From Domibacillus indicus (GTDB taxonomy: Bacteria; Bacillota; Bacilli; Bacillales; Domibacillaceae), in NCBI RefSeq assembly GCF_000970685.1, contig NZ_LAJB01000015.1, positions 1-64,000 on the forward strand: a stretch of DNA of 64,000 nt. Direction: 5' to 3'. Shown here piece after piece: positions 44,794 to 53,087 of this stretch; position 1 is the stretch's first letter; each line of letters starts with the position of its first letter. The notes under the pieces were generated by a model, which saw only the letters and a program-made list of their open reading frames with translations, was not told the origin of the DNA and searched no databases. The position numbers were made by a program, and so were the translations under genes.

Positions 44794-44820
44794 ATATTTA
44801 TTTCGTGGTAAGGTTTGTTA

Positions 44821-44835
44821 ATAAAAGCGTTTTCT
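44821..44835. promoter_or_regulatory. Candidate cre site upstream of nagE
   Basis: ATAAAAGCGTTTTCT matches the CcpA operator WTGNAANCGNWNNCW at 14 of 15 positions, between the promoter region and the nagE start. This suggests catabolite repression of GlcNAc uptake. Confidence 0.5.
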
Positions 44836-44874
44836 TTTTTTGTCTGCAATTTATTTTAAGGGGGAATGGCAGGG

Positions 44875-46323
44875 ATGATGAAATATCTGCAGAACATTGG
44901 CCGGTCGCTTATGCTTCCAGTAGCGGTGCTGCCGGCAGCCGCGATTTTGATGGGAATTGGTTACTGGATCGATCCGTCAGGCTGGGGAGCGGATAACGCA
45001 CTGGCTGCTTTTTTAATTAAAGCGGGCTCCTCCATCATTGACAATATGGCCTTCCTGTTTGCTGTTGGTGTCGCGCTTGGCATGTCAAAGGACAGGGATG
45101 GATCTGCAGCATTAAGCGGGCTTGTTGCTTTTCTTGTCGTAACGACGATTTTATCCACCGATTCTGTTGCCATGCTGCAGGGAACGGAGCCTGAAAACGT
45201 GAATGCAGCCTTTGAGAAAATTAACAATCAATTTATTGGTATTTTATCCGGTTTAATTGCTGCTATTATGTATAACCGGTTCAGCCATGTGCAGCTGCCT
45301 GATGCCCTTGCTTTTTTCAGCGGTAAGCGGCTTGTACCTATTATGACGGCAGTATCCATGCTGGCAATCTCGGGTATTTTGTTTTTCATCTGGCCGGTCA
45401 TTTTTAGCGGACTTGTGTCATTTGGTACAGCTATAAGCAAGCTTGATTTTATCGGAGCGGGTCTGTACGGCTTTTTCAACCGGCTGCTTATTCCGACCGG
45501 CCTGCATCATGCCCTCAATTCCGTGTTCTGGTTTGATGTGGCGGGCATTAACGACATCGGCAATTTCTGGGCCGGGACGGGAGAAAAAGGCGTAACCGGC
45601 ATGTATCAGGCAGGCTTTTTCCCCGTTATGATGTTTGGCCTGCCGGCAGCCGCTCTTGCGATGTATCATACAGCAAAAACAAAACGGAAAAAGCAGGCCG
45701 CTTCTCTTTTGCTGGCCGCCGGATTTGCTTCCTTTTTCACAGGCGTTACAGAACCTTTGGAATTTTCCTTTATGTTTTTAGCTCCTGCGCTTTATGTAGT
45801 GCATGCTGCATTAACGGGCCTTTCGCTCGCTGCGGCCGCTTTCTTTCACTGGACAGCGGGCTTTGGCTTCAGCGCCGGCTTTGTTGATTTCGTGCTGAGT
45901 TCACGGCTTCCGCTTGCGAATATGCCGTATATGCTTCTTCTTCAAGGATTAATTGTTGCTGTTATTTATTACGTGCTGTTCCGGACCCTGATTGTGAAGT
46001 TCAACTTGAAAACGCCTGGCAGAGAGGAAGAGCAGCTTCAAGCAGACGGGCCTTCTCTTAATTCAGGAAGCCGCTTTGAACACACAGCCGCCGTTATTTA
46101 TGACGGACTCGGGGGCGGTGCCAATGTTATTTCTGTAGATAACTGTGTGACCCGGCTGCGCGTGGAGGTAAGAGATATGGAAAGTGTGGATCAGGAAAAA
46201 ATCAAATCAACCGGCGTGCCGGGCATTCACATTGTCGGCCCCCACAGCATCCAGGTGATTGTCGGCACAAATGTACAGTTTGTAGCCGATGAAATTGCCC
46301 GCCTCCGAAAAAAACACGCGTAA
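44875..46323 (+). CDS. nagE: PTS N-acetylglucosamine transporter EIICB
   Basis: The 482-residue protein is an EIIC membrane domain (about ten helices; LIPTGLHHALNSVFWF and TGVTEPLEFSF are the sugar-binding signatures) joined to a C-terminal EIIB domain with the phospho-Cys in SVDNCVTRLRVEV. No EIIA domain is present, so a shared EIIA (as on PtsG) must supply phosphate. It imports GlcNAc as GlcNAc-6-phosphate for NagA/NagB. ATG 44875 has better spacing to AAGGGGG than ATG 44866. Named nagP in Bacillus subtilis. Confidence 0.94.
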   Translation: MMKYLQNIGRSLMLPVAVLPAAAILMGIGYWIDPSGWGADNALAAFLIKAGSSIIDNMAFLFAVGVALGMSKDRDGSAALSGLVAFLVVTTILSTDSVAMLQGTEPENVNAAFEKINNQFIGILSGLIAAIMYNRFSHVQLPDALAFFSGKRLVPIMTAVSMLAISGILFFIWPVIFSGLVSFGTAISKLDFIGAGLYGFFNRLLIPTGLHHALNSVFWFDVAGINDIGNFWAGTGEKGVTGMYQAGFFPVMMFGLPAAALAMYHTAKTKRKKQAASLLLAAGFASFFTGVTEPLEFSFMFLAPALYVVHAALTGLSLAAAAFFHWTAGFGFSAGFVDFVLSSRLPLANMPYMLLLQGLIVAVIYYVLFRTLIVKFNLKTPGREEEQLQADGPSLNSGSRFEHTAAVIYDGLGGGANVISVDNCVTRLRVEVRDMESVDQEKIKSTGVPGIHIVGPHSIQVIVGTNVQFVADEIARLRKKHA

Positions 46324-46368
46324 CAAGAAGCCGGCATCCGACGCATCCAATTTTATCATTATAAGAAG

Positions 46369-46400
46369 GGCACCGTTCATTGAGATGAACAGTGCCTTTG
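46369..46400. terminator. Terminator between nagE and the laccase gene
   Basis: GGCACCGTTCAT pairs with ATGAACAGTGCC (one mismatch) around a 4-nt loop, followed by TTTG; it serves the convergent pair. Confidence 0.75.
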
Positions 46401-46410
46401 TAATTACTAA

Positions 46411-48024
46411 TTACTCATCAGTTGTGTCATCGGAGGAATGGTCTTCCTCATCTGCATGGGGAAGCTGGACAGGATGTGCATCTTTTATAATCCGAATCGG
46501 CCTCATCATGTCATGGTCTTCGTGTTCAAGAAAATGGCAGTGCCAGATGTAATTGCCTGTATGCTCTTTAAAATGCATGATGATTTTGGTTACCATTCCT
46601 ACGTCGGCTTTTACTGTATCTTTCCAGCCCCGTTCGTAATCCCGTGGCTCCTCTGCCGGCCCCGTAAATTCAAGTACACCTTCATTTTCATAGCGTTCTG
46701 CATTAAACGGACGGCGCTCTATAATCTTAAACTGCACAAGGTGAACATGAATGGGATGCGGAATCTGTGTAACATTAATTAAGTTCCAGATCTCAATACT
46801 GTCAAATGACGGCTTTTCTGTTGCGGGATCATGATACATCCGGTCATTCAGCATCAGCATCGGCCGTCCGTATTCGTCCGTGGAAACGGTCAAAGGCAGG
46901 TCTCTGGAAATATGTGCATGATGCTCATGCAGCTCCATTGCCGGAGCGAGCTCATCCGGGATTGCACTGGTGTCCGTGCCTAGCAATGGAAGATCGACCC
47001 GGAACTGCATGATGACACTTGTGTGCTCATCCAGAAATTCCGTATCACTGTTTTGCAGGGTGATTTCTTTCCCTTCCATTCCTGTAAAATCAATGATTAC
47101 ATCGGTACGTTCAGAAGGAAGCAATTCAACCGACGACAGCTCGGCCGGCGTGTTGAGAAAGCCCCCGTCCGTGCCGATTTGATAAAAAGTCTTTTCGTCT
47201 GACAGGCTTATTACATAACCTCTACGGTTTGAAGCATTTAAAATCCGGAACCGGTATTTGCGCGGTTCCACTTTAAGGTGCGGCCATACTTTCCCATTTA
47301 CCACAATGGTATTTCCTAGAACCCCCGGCGTAATAGATGGGTGGACGGGCACGGGAAAAGGCGGGGCATCTGGATAAAAAAGAGAACCATCTTCATTAAA
47401 AGATCTGTCCTGAATCATTAACGGAATTTCGTATCGCCCTTTTGGCAGCTGAAGCCTTTCCTCGAGCGAATCACGAAGCAGATAAAAGCCTGCGAGTCCT
47501 GCATATACATTCAATCTCGTTAACCCCATTGAGTGGTCGTGATACCAGAGCGTTGTTCCCGGCTGGTGGTTTGTATAGGCATGCACTTTCCGGCGGAACA
47601 GCGGGCCGGTCTTTTCGTAATTTTGCGTATACCAGGCTTCGGGATGACCGTCACTCTTCCAATCTACATTGGCTCCATGAAGATGAACAACCGACCGGAC
47701 TTCAGGCGAATCGGAAGCGCTGTGCAGCGTATAATCAACAGGGAGAAAATGGGTTTCGGGCAGCTTGTTTTCATACTTTATATACATTGTTTTGTTTTTC
47801 TCTGCTTCAATGGTAGGCCCTGGGCTGATTCCGTTATATCCCCAAATCCGTGTTCTCGGAAAATCTTTGTGGAAACGGTGGCGTGATTCTTTCATGGCAA
47901 TTTTGTAGAAGGAACCTTTCGGATAACGGTCGTCCTCGAAAGGCTGGAGTACAGGCGGCTTTCTCAATTCATCCGCGAATTTTGGAATCGTAGCTGGATT
48001 CGAGGGATTTACATTTTGACTCAA
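46411..48024 (-). CDS. cotA: CotA-like multicopper oxidase (spore-coat laccase)
   Basis: The 537-residue enzyme matches CotA of Bacillus subtilis along its length, including WGYNGISPGPTIE and LNASNRRGY. All copper motifs are present: HLHGANVD, WYHDHSMG, HPIHVHLV and HCHFLEHEDHDMM with the axial Met of the type 1 site. It oxidises phenols and forms coat pigment in spores; there is no signal peptide. A tail of about 20 acidic/His residues extends beyond CotA. I prefer a TTG start at 48024 after AGGAAGGTG, because ATG 48075 lacks a ribosome site. Confidence 0.92.
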   Translation of the reverse strand: MSQNVNPSNPATIPKFADELRKPPVLQPFEDDRYPKGSFYKIAMKESRHRFHKDFPRTRIWGYNGISPGPTIEAEKNKTMYIKYENKLPETHFLPVDYTLHSASDSPEVRSVVHLHGANVDWKSDGHPEAWYTQNYEKTGPLFRRKVHAYTNHQPGTTLWYHDHSMGLTRLNVYAGLAGFYLLRDSLEERLQLPKGRYEIPLMIQDRSFNEDGSLFYPDAPPFPVPVHPSITPGVLGNTIVVNGKVWPHLKVEPRKYRFRILNASNRRGYVISLSDEKTFYQIGTDGGFLNTPAELSSVELLPSERTDVIIDFTGMEGKEITLQNSDTEFLDEHTSVIMQFRVDLPLLGTDTSAIPDELAPAMELHEHHAHISRDLPLTVSTDEYGRPMLMLNDRMYHDPATEKPSFDSIEIWNLINVTQIPHPIHVHLVQFKIIERRPFNAERYENEGVLEFTGPAEEPRDYERGWKDTVKADVGMVTKIIMHFKEHTGNYIWHCHFLEHEDHDMMRPIRIIKDAHPVQLPHADEEDHSSDDTTDE

Positions 48025-48139
48025 AAGACCACACCTTCCTGATAATTTCAGGCTGTTTATGCCCAAATTATCCATATGCGGCGGGCTTCTGCTATAGCAC
48101 TTTTATATGAAAGCTGGAGGGGGGGCCTTAAAAAGAAAA

Positions 48140-48178
48140 GCGAAAAGCGGCCTGGAAGAGTTCAAGCCGCTTTCTTCT
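48140..48178 (-). terminator. Terminator of ytpB
   Basis: AAAGCGGC (48145-48152) pairs with GCCGCTTT (48166-48173); on the minus strand T-rich sequence follows. Confidence 0.6.
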
Positions 48179-48185
48179 TTTTCGT

Positions 48186-49235
48186 TTATGCCTGCCGGTA
48201 CACCCGCCTGTTTAAATAAAAAAACAGGGTAGGCAGGCCGCCGAGACGAATAAATTGTTTGGCCATTCTTTTTAAATGCTTATCCTCCTGAACTTTTCTG
48301 TCAGCCAGATAAATGGCGATAAGACCTTTGTTGATGAGCCGGTGGAATTTGGGATTCGGCAGATGGCGGATACTTACTCCGGCTTTTTCTTTAAAATGCC
48401 GGATTCTTTTTATCATTTCTTTTTCATCTTTATAGTAAAAAACAAAGTTTAAATCATTTTCTTTTCGGTCTTCTTCCTGGTCAATAAAATAATCAAGCAT
48501 AATATGAAGCCCCTGAACCCAGGGGAAGTAGCCGTTTTTAACAGCGGCCGCTTCTTCGGTTTTTAAAGGGCCGGAAGCATAGGCGGCCAGGCAGAAAATT
48601 CCCAGGGTGGACCCGGCACAGGCAGAAAATTCATACCAGGCCATCGGAGGGACATTATGCCTGTGATGGGAAAACCAATTTTCGAGCAGAATAGTCCGTC
48701 TGCTTGTTTCGACATGTTTAAAGACCTGCAGATCACAATAATACCCTGCGAGCTCAAGCATAAAAGCCTGGGCGCTTTGAAAACCGGGCAGCTCATCTAA
48801 CACATCCTGGCAGGCTGATACGAGAGAAGCCAGGTATCCGCCATCGTCCTGGTTCTGCCGGTGCCGGTAATAATTGACCGGCTTTGCTCCGGGAGTCAGG
48901 GCATGAAGCATAGACTGATGAAGAAGCCTGAAATCTTTTTCTTCCAGTGATATACTTCTGTCACAAAGATTATCCAAATAATCACTGAGCGTTTGATACG
49001 CGACAATAAAACGAATAATATTTTTCAAGTTTCGGCCTGCGAGCAATCCATACACAGCGCCCCCTTCACAGTGAAACGCTTTTTCTTGAATGCTGGCAAG
49101 CGCCTGCTTCCTCAATTCGCCATCAGGGATTTTATCTGCTTTTTCCTTCCATTCACTTAAACAGCGGCGGCTTGCCGGAAGGACGTCCTGCTGTATTTTA
49201 AACAAAAGGGTCCATGGTTTCTCCGGTATTTTCAC
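48186..49235 (-). CDS. ytpB: Tetraprenyl-beta-curcumene synthase YtpB (DUF2600)
   Basis: The 349-residue protein belongs to the large-terpene synthase family found in Bacillaceae that cyclises heptaprenyl or tetraprenyl diphosphate to sesquarterpenes of the spore or stressed membrane. The Asp-rich motif DYLDNLCDR (about residues 84-92) and a second metal-binding-like segment DYFIDQEEDR are present. The start is GTG after GAGGAGGG. No prenyltransferase gene is adjacent. Monocistronic with a terminator. Confidence 0.92.
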   Translation of the reverse strand: MKIPEKPWTLLFKIQQDVLPASRRCLSEWKEKADKIPDGELRKQALASIQEKAFHCEGGAVYGLLAGRNLKNIIRFIVAYQTLSDYLDNLCDRSISLEEKDFRLLHQSMLHALTPGAKPVNYYRHRQNQDDGGYLASLVSACQDVLDELPGFQSAQAFMLELAGYYCDLQVFKHVETSRRTILLENWFSHHRHNVPPMAWYEFSACAGSTLGIFCLAAYASGPLKTEEAAAVKNGYFPWVQGLHIMLDYFIDQEEDRKENDLNFVFYYKDEKEMIKRIRHFKEKAGVSIRHLPNPKFHRLINKGLIAIYLADRKVQEDKHLKRMAKQFIRLGGLPTLFFYLNRRVYRQA

Positions 49236-49514
49236 CTGTATGCCCTCCTCAGTAACAGAATCAACATATTCGAATTGCTGGCGTGCTTTTAAATAAAGAA
49301 AGCTTACAAGTTATGACCACGCTGCAATAAAATCAGAAACTGCCTGTCCTTCTTGATAAGATGGCCATTTAGCGTTTTCTTTATACGATTTTTTACAAAA
49401 CAACGGAGCAGCCGTTTGCCCTTTGCTTTTTGCACCGGCGATAGTTGAGAGAAGAAAAACGCATATGAAAAGCGGTAAAAGGGTAATAGTGGAGAGAAAT
49501 GGAGGGTGATATGG

Positions 49515-50450
49515 ATGATTGAATTTGACCAGGTGGAAAAAAGATACCGGGACGGCACGCAGGCCGTTCAAAAGCTGGACGTAACCATTGAAAAAGGAGA
49601 GTTTTTCGTATTAATCGGACCCAGCGGCTGCGGAAAAACGACCATGCTGAAAATGATTAACCGCCTGATTCCCGTTTCGGGTGGAACACTGCGGATTAAC
49701 GGCAAAAATATTAACGAGTTTGATATTCACGAGCTGCGCTGGAATATCGGGTACGTGCTTCAGCAAATCGCTTTGTTTCCGCATATGACCATTGCTGAAA
49801 ATATCGCTGTTGTGCCGGAAATGAAAAAATGGGACCGGTCCAAAGTTAATCGCCGTGTCGATGAGCTGCTTGAGATGACCGGTCTTGACCCCGCCATTTA
49901 TCGAAATCGGAAGCCAGCAGAGCTCTCCGGCGGCCAGCAGCAGCGAATTGGCGTGATTCGTGCGCTTGCAGCGGACCCGGATATTATTTTAATGGATGAG
50001 CCATTCAGCGCCCTTGATCCAATCAGCCGGGAAAAGCTGCAGGACGATATATTGGAATTGCAGCAGAAAATTCAAAAAACCATTGTGTTTGTCACCCATG
50101 ACATGAAAGAAGCAGTAAAGCTTGGAGACCGCATCTGCTTGATGCAGAATGGGCAGGTTGTTCAAATTGGAAACCCAGACGAGATCATCAGCAGCCCGGC
50201 AAATGAGTTTGTCCGTAACTTTATCGGCATACATTCACAAAAAGAACGCACACCAATAAAAGAAGTGGCCGCAGCGTTTCCGGTTCATGCAGTAGAAGGG
50301 CAGAGAATAGAAAGCCATGAAACGGCCGCAAAAGCTCTTCAGCTTCTGGCCAATACAGATGTGTTAACGGTTTATGAAAACGGACAGCCGACTGGAGCGG
50401 TTACCCGCCGGACGATCATTCAGTTTCTGGCTGAGGGGGTGCAGGCATGA
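49515..50450 (+). CDS. OpuF/EgtV-type ABC transporter ATPase
   Basis: The 311-residue ATPase has Walker A GPSGCGKTT, Q-loop VLQQ, signature LSGGQQQRIG, Walker B IILMDEPFSALDP and the switch His in FVTHDMKEA, followed by a C-terminal region of about 70 residues that would hold a single CBS-like unit. It belongs to the quaternary-amine/ProV type. ATG 49515 lies 6 nt after GGAGGGTG. Its stop overlaps the start of the fused permease/binding protein by 4 nt. Confidence 0.92.
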   Translation: MIEFDQVEKRYRDGTQAVQKLDVTIEKGEFFVLIGPSGCGKTTMLKMINRLIPVSGGTLRINGKNINEFDIHELRWNIGYVLQQIALFPHMTIAENIAVVPEMKKWDRSKVNRRVDELLEMTGLDPAIYRNRKPAELSGGQQQRIGVIRALAADPDIILMDEPFSALDPISREKLQDDILELQQKIQKTIVFVTHDMKEAVKLGDRICLMQNGQVVQIGNPDEIISSPANEFVRNFIGIHSQKERTPIKEVAAAFPVHAVEGQRIESHETAAKALQLLANTDVLTVYENGQPTGAVTRRTIIQFLAEGVQA

Positions 50451-51964
50451 ACGAGCTGAAATCTGTTTTTTTCGAGCGGAAAGAAGAGCTGCTGGAGGCT
50501 CTTTTGGAACATATCCAAATTTCGTTTATTGCTCTTTTTTTCGCAGTGCTTATCGCCATTCCCCTGGGCATTTATTTAACACGCAGCCAAAAAGCGGCAG
50601 AAAGCATCATTGGCGCTGCTGCTGTTATGCAGACGATTCCGTCGCTGGCTCTGCTCGGCCTGCTTATTCCGCTGTTTGGCATTGGGAGAATCCCGGCCAT
50701 CATTGCTCTTGTTGTATATGCACTTCTCCCGATACTGCGCAATACATACACAGGCATTAAAGAAGTGGATCCTTCTTTAATTGAAGCGGCCCGGGGAATG
50801 GGAATGAACTCGAAACGGCGGCTTATAAAAGTAGAACTGCCGCTGGCCATGCCGGTTATCATGGCCGGTATCCGCACGGCGATGGTGCTGATTGTCGGCA
50901 CAGCGACACTGGCTGCTTTAATCGGTGCCGGCGGTCTTGGGGACATTATTTTGCTGGGGATCGACCGTAACAATACAGCATTAATTATTCTGGGGGCTAT
51001 TCCGGCTGCGCTGTTAGCCCTTTTATTTGATGTGCTGCTGCGCCGCTTTGAAAAGCTTTCTTTTCGAAGAGCCGGCGTTGTGCTTGGTGTGCTGCTGGCC
51101 GTTTCGCTTTTCGTTCTTGCCCTCCCGCTGTTAGAGAAGGAAGAGGATAAAATAGTCATTGGAGCAAAGCTCGGCGCGGAGCCGGAAATTTTAATTAATA
51201 TGTACAGGCTGCTGATTGAGCAGGATACGGATCTTTCGGTTGAATTAAAGCCCGGGCTTGGCAAAACCTCTTTTGTTTTTAATGCGCTTGATTCCGGAAG
51301 CATTGACCTCTATCCTGAATTCACAGGAACCGCCCTGTCCGAATTTTTAAAAGAGCCGGCTGAAAGCACAGATTCGCACGCGGTGTATGAACAGGCAAGG
51401 GACGGAATGAATGAACAGTTTGATATGAGGCTGCTTGAGCCGATGCAATACAACAACACCTATGCGCTGGCCATCCCATCTTCGTTAGCCGAGCAGTACG
51501 GCATTGAAACGATTACAGATGTTAAAAAAATTGAAAGCCAGGTGAAAGCGGGCTTTACCCTCGAATTTTCAGACCGGGAAGATGGCTATCTCGGCATTCA
51601 AAGGCTTTATGGCATTGATTTCCCTTCTGTTGTGACCATGGAACCAAAGCTGCGCTATCAGGCATTGCAAAACGGGGAAATTAATTTACTGGACGCTTAT
51701 TCAACCGACAGTGAGCTGCAGGTATATGAGTTAACCGTGCTCGAAGATGACCGGAATTTGTTTCCGCCCTATCAGGGAGCGCCGCTTTTAACAAATGAAA
51801 CCGCAGATGAGCACCCGGAGCTGGTTGAATCATTGACTAAACTTGCCGGCATAATTACAGACGAGGAAATGAGGGAAATGAATTACGAAGTAAATGTAAA
51901 CAATCAGTCTGCCGAAGAAACAGCCCGGGCGTTTTTGCAAAAGAAAGGGCTTCTGAAAAAGTAA
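50447..51964 (+). CDS. Fused ABC permease and substrate-binding protein (OpuF/EgtU type)
   Basis: The 505-residue protein has a BPD-type permease domain (about residues 1-210, six helices; EAARGMGMNSKRRLIKVELPLAMPVI is the coupling loop) and, after a transmembrane anchor, a periplasmic-binding-type domain (about 235-505, IGAKLGAEPEILINMYR). The same fusion occurs in OpuF, BilE and EgtU. Ligands in this group include glycine betaine, carnitine and ergothioneine. I cannot decide which from the sequence. A strong terminator follows. Confidence 0.92.
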   Translation: MNELKSVFFERKEELLEALLEHIQISFIALFFAVLIAIPLGIYLTRSQKAAESIIGAAAVMQTIPSLALLGLLIPLFGIGRIPAIIALVVYALLPILRNTYTGIKEVDPSLIEAARGMGMNSKRRLIKVELPLAMPVIMAGIRTAMVLIVGTATLAALIGAGGLGDIILLGIDRNNTALIILGAIPAALLALLFDVLLRRFEKLSFRRAGVVLGVLLAVSLFVLALPLLEKEEDKIVIGAKLGAEPEILINMYRLLIEQDTDLSVELKPGLGKTSFVFNALDSGSIDLYPEFTGTALSEFLKEPAESTDSHAVYEQARDGMNEQFDMRLLEPMQYNNTYALAIPSSLAEQYGIETITDVKKIESQVKAGFTLEFSDREDGYLGIQRLYGIDFPSVVTMEPKLRYQALQNGEINLLDAYSTDSELQVYELTVLEDDRNLFPPYQGAPLLTNETADEHPELVESLTKLAGIITDEEMREMNYEVNVNNQSAEETARAFLQKKGLLKK

Positions 51965-51966
51965 GC

Positions 51967-51998
51967 AAAACCCGGGCGGTTATACTGCCCGGGCTTTT
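51967..51998. terminator. Terminator between the ABC operon and the CHAD gene
   Basis: AAAACCCGGGC pairs with GCCCGGGCTTTT around a 9-nt loop; it includes the end of the convergent CHAD gene. Confidence 0.85.
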
Positions 51999-52894
51999 GG
52001 CTTTATATCCACTTCCTTGATCAGGGCCCGCAGGCGGTTTTGCCACTTTTTCTTTAGAAGTAACGTCTCTTTTTTCGATACGTTCAATTTCCTTTCATAG
52101 CGCTCCAGCTTTTCGATCCAGTCCTGTACATCATTTATTTCGCCGAACTGGCTCTGAATGGCTTTATAATCATTTTCTTTCGAAGAATAGTCCTGGCCGG
52201 TCCGCTCGCTGAGATCTGCGTACATATAGCGGAGTAATTTCGCCTGGATACGGACCCGGTGCAGCGCTTTTACGGCTTTCGCTGACTGCTTTCCATGGGA
52301 GGCGGCCAGATGGTGGAAACGGACCGCTTTATCAGCAAACCGGTTTTCAAAGGACTGGATTTGCTGTTCCTGATCTACTACAGCAAGGAGAGAAGGCAGC
52401 TCATCTGATAAAAAAGCCGCCGACAGCTGCTTTACGTTTTTCAGCAGTTTCGGCATTTTTTGTTCCATCTTTTTCTGAAGCTTATTCCGTTTTCTCGCCA
52501 CTTTTTTCAGCAGCTCCTGGTGAACGGCTCCTGACCGCCCTTCAAATGTCTGTAGAAATACATCCGCTTCCCGGATCGGGCTGAGGAGAGAATGAATTTC
52601 CTTAAGAGCAGACCTCAGGGGGTGGCGTTTTTTGACCTTAAGGAACTGCAGAAGAGAAGCAATCTTCCGGCCTGTTACCCGCGCCTGATGAATCGTCTCC
52701 AAGTCTCCGTTTTTGCAGCACTGCCTGCATAATTGGCGGAAACGATCGAATCTTTTTTTAAATAATACTGTCCATTGATTGGCCCGCTGGCGATTTCCTT
52801 CATTCAGGCATTCATCACAAAGAAAGCCGTCTTGAAGAGAAAGAAGTGAAAATTCCTTTTGACAAAGAACACAGGATTCCAGCTTATTATTCAT
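51980..52894 (-). CDS. CHAD-domain protein with N-terminal zinc-ribbon-like motif
   Basis: The 304-residue protein has a CHAD domain, an alpha-helical fold known to bind inorganic polyphosphate through many basic residues: HQARVTGRKIASLLQFLK, LKEIHSLLSPIREADVFL and LHRVRIQAKLLRYMYADL are the repeated signatures. The extra N-terminus has Cys8, Cys11, Cys26 and Cys29 (CVLC, CDEC) that could bind zinc. Start ATG 52894 follows AGGTGATAC. No polyphosphate kinase gene is nearby. It is divergent from purT. Confidence 0.85.
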   Translation of the reverse strand: MNNKLESCVLCQKEFSLLSLQDGFLCDECLNEGNRQRANQWTVLFKKRFDRFRQLCRQCCKNGDLETIHQARVTGRKIASLLQFLKVKKRHPLRSALKEIHSLLSPIREADVFLQTFEGRSGAVHQELLKKVARKRNKLQKKMEQKMPKLLKNVKQLSAAFLSDELPSLLAVVDQEQQIQSFENRFADKAVRFHHLAASHGKQSAKAVKALHRVRIQAKLLRYMYADLSERTGQDYSSKENDYKAIQSQFGEINDVQDWIEKLERYERKLNVSKKETLLLKKKWQNRLRALIKEVDIKPKARAV

Positions 52895-52966
52895 AACCGT
52901 ATCACCTGCTTTTTGTATTGGCTGCTTTTCTTTTCCCGCTTTTTCCAAAAAGATAACCTTTGTCAT

Positions 52967-53010
52967 AAATACGAATATTTTTTAAAAATATTATTTTTAT
53001 GTTCGTTTAT
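52967..53010. promoter_or_regulatory. Two inverted PurBox-like sites upstream of purT
   Basis: AAATACGAATATT (52967-52979) and, on the other strand, ATAAACGAACATA (52998-53010) each match the PurBox consensus AWWWCCGAACWWT at 11 of 13 positions. They are inverted and separated by 18 nt, close to the 16-17 nt known for PurR sites in Bacillus subtilis. Confidence 0.5.
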
Positions 53011-53017
53011 GTGGTGA

Positions 53018-53023
53018 TATAAT
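53018..53023 (+). promoter_or_regulatory. -10 element of purT
   Basis: A perfect TATAAT lies about 65 nt before the purT start, directly after the right PurBox-like site. The -35 region is T-rich and weak. Confidence 0.45.
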
Positions 53024-53087
53024 AAAGGTGACATTTAAAATGCGCCACAAATAGAAAGAAAAAACGGATGTTTAGGAGAATGCTTTT

